Source of the DNA: Candidatus Enterococcus stercoripullorum
GTDB taxonomy: Bacteria > Bacillota > Bacilli > Lactobacillales > Enterococcaceae
Assembly: GCA_019120335.1 (NCBI GenBank)
Contig: DWVH01000025.1
Location: forward strand, 27,876 to 91,875
Direction: 5' to 3'
Length of the DNA stretch: 64,000 nucleotides
Part shown: positions 63,969 through 64,000 of the stretch, one piece after another
How positions within the stretch are numbered: position 1 is the stretch's first letter
Layout of the letters: each line of letters opens with the position of its first letter
Translations under genes and position numbers: made by a program
Notes under the pieces: model-generated
The model's input: the letters and a program-made list of their open reading frames with translations, nothing else
Database searches by the model: none
Told to the model about the DNA's origin: nothing

Positions 63969-64000
63969 AATTTTTATAAAATAATTTTGTTTCAAAAAAA

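Overview
The window is a low-GC Gram-positive chromosome segment from the order Lactobacillales. Its dcw cluster order (mraZ-rsmH-ftsL-pbpB-mraY-murD-murG-divIB-ftsA-ftsZ-ylmE-sepF-yggT-ylmH-divIVA-ileS), its LevR/sigma-54 mannose PTS operon with a stand-alone IIB and a DUF956 gene, and its LPXTG-type surface protein all suggest an Enterococcaceae-like organism. Species cannot be set from sequence reading alone. Almost everything lies on the minus strand; only the partial mntH, a PHP phosphatase and a 38-residue DUF4044 protein are on plus. No rRNA, tRNA, IS element, prophage or CRISPR array was seen.

Region by region. 1-908: 3' part of an Nramp Mn(II) transporter and its terminator. 1.2-4.7 kb: serC-serA-DUF1015, translationally coupled serine biosynthesis. 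4.9-6.5 kb: a ROK fructokinase with a palindromic operator and a glucose-type EIIA. 6.7-12.3 kb: a fructo-oligosaccharide/sucrose utilisation locus (LacI regulator, lipoprotein binding protein, two permeases, intracellular GH32 hydrolase) with no ATPase gene. 12.4-13.2 kb: PHP phosphatase. 13.2-19.2 kb: glutamate synthase gltB-gltD, with a Fur-like box near its promoter. 19.5-22.7 kb: ileS behind an isoleucine T-box. 22.7-37.8 kb: the division and wall cluster, with MraZ-type repeats upstream of mraZ. 38.0-45.6 kb: DUF4044, recN, argR, tlyA, ispA, xseB, xseA, folD, nusB, Asp23. 45.7-46.8 kb: Xaa-Pro peptidase. 46.9-53.7 kb: DUF956, ManZ, ManY, ManX, IIB and the activator LevR, with a sigma-54 promoter and five copies of a 9-bp motif that also form the levR terminator. 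53.7-54.3 kb: a GNAT acetyltransferase. 54.4-63.9 kb: one gene for a giant, about 3150-residue, cell-wall-anchored repeat protein.

How it works together. The ABC importer and GH32 enzyme should deliver fructose and glucose inside the cell; the ROK kinase phosphorylates fructose, and the EIIA and mannose PTS handle other hexoses. SerC/SerA divert glycolytic 3-phosphoglycerate to serine, using glutamate that GltBD can supply. The 22.7-37.8 kb block makes lipid II and the divisome; the giant YSIRK/LPQAG protein is probably secreted and sortase-anchored at the cell surface.

The most unusual items are: the giant protein (13 Ig-like modules, three in 441-bp tandem repeats, 17 clustered DGDG calcium-type repeats and an RGD before the anchor); the combined terminator and putative LevR enhancer; a yggT gene that seems to need an ATC start; and a nested 109-bp hairpin between the T-box and ileS.
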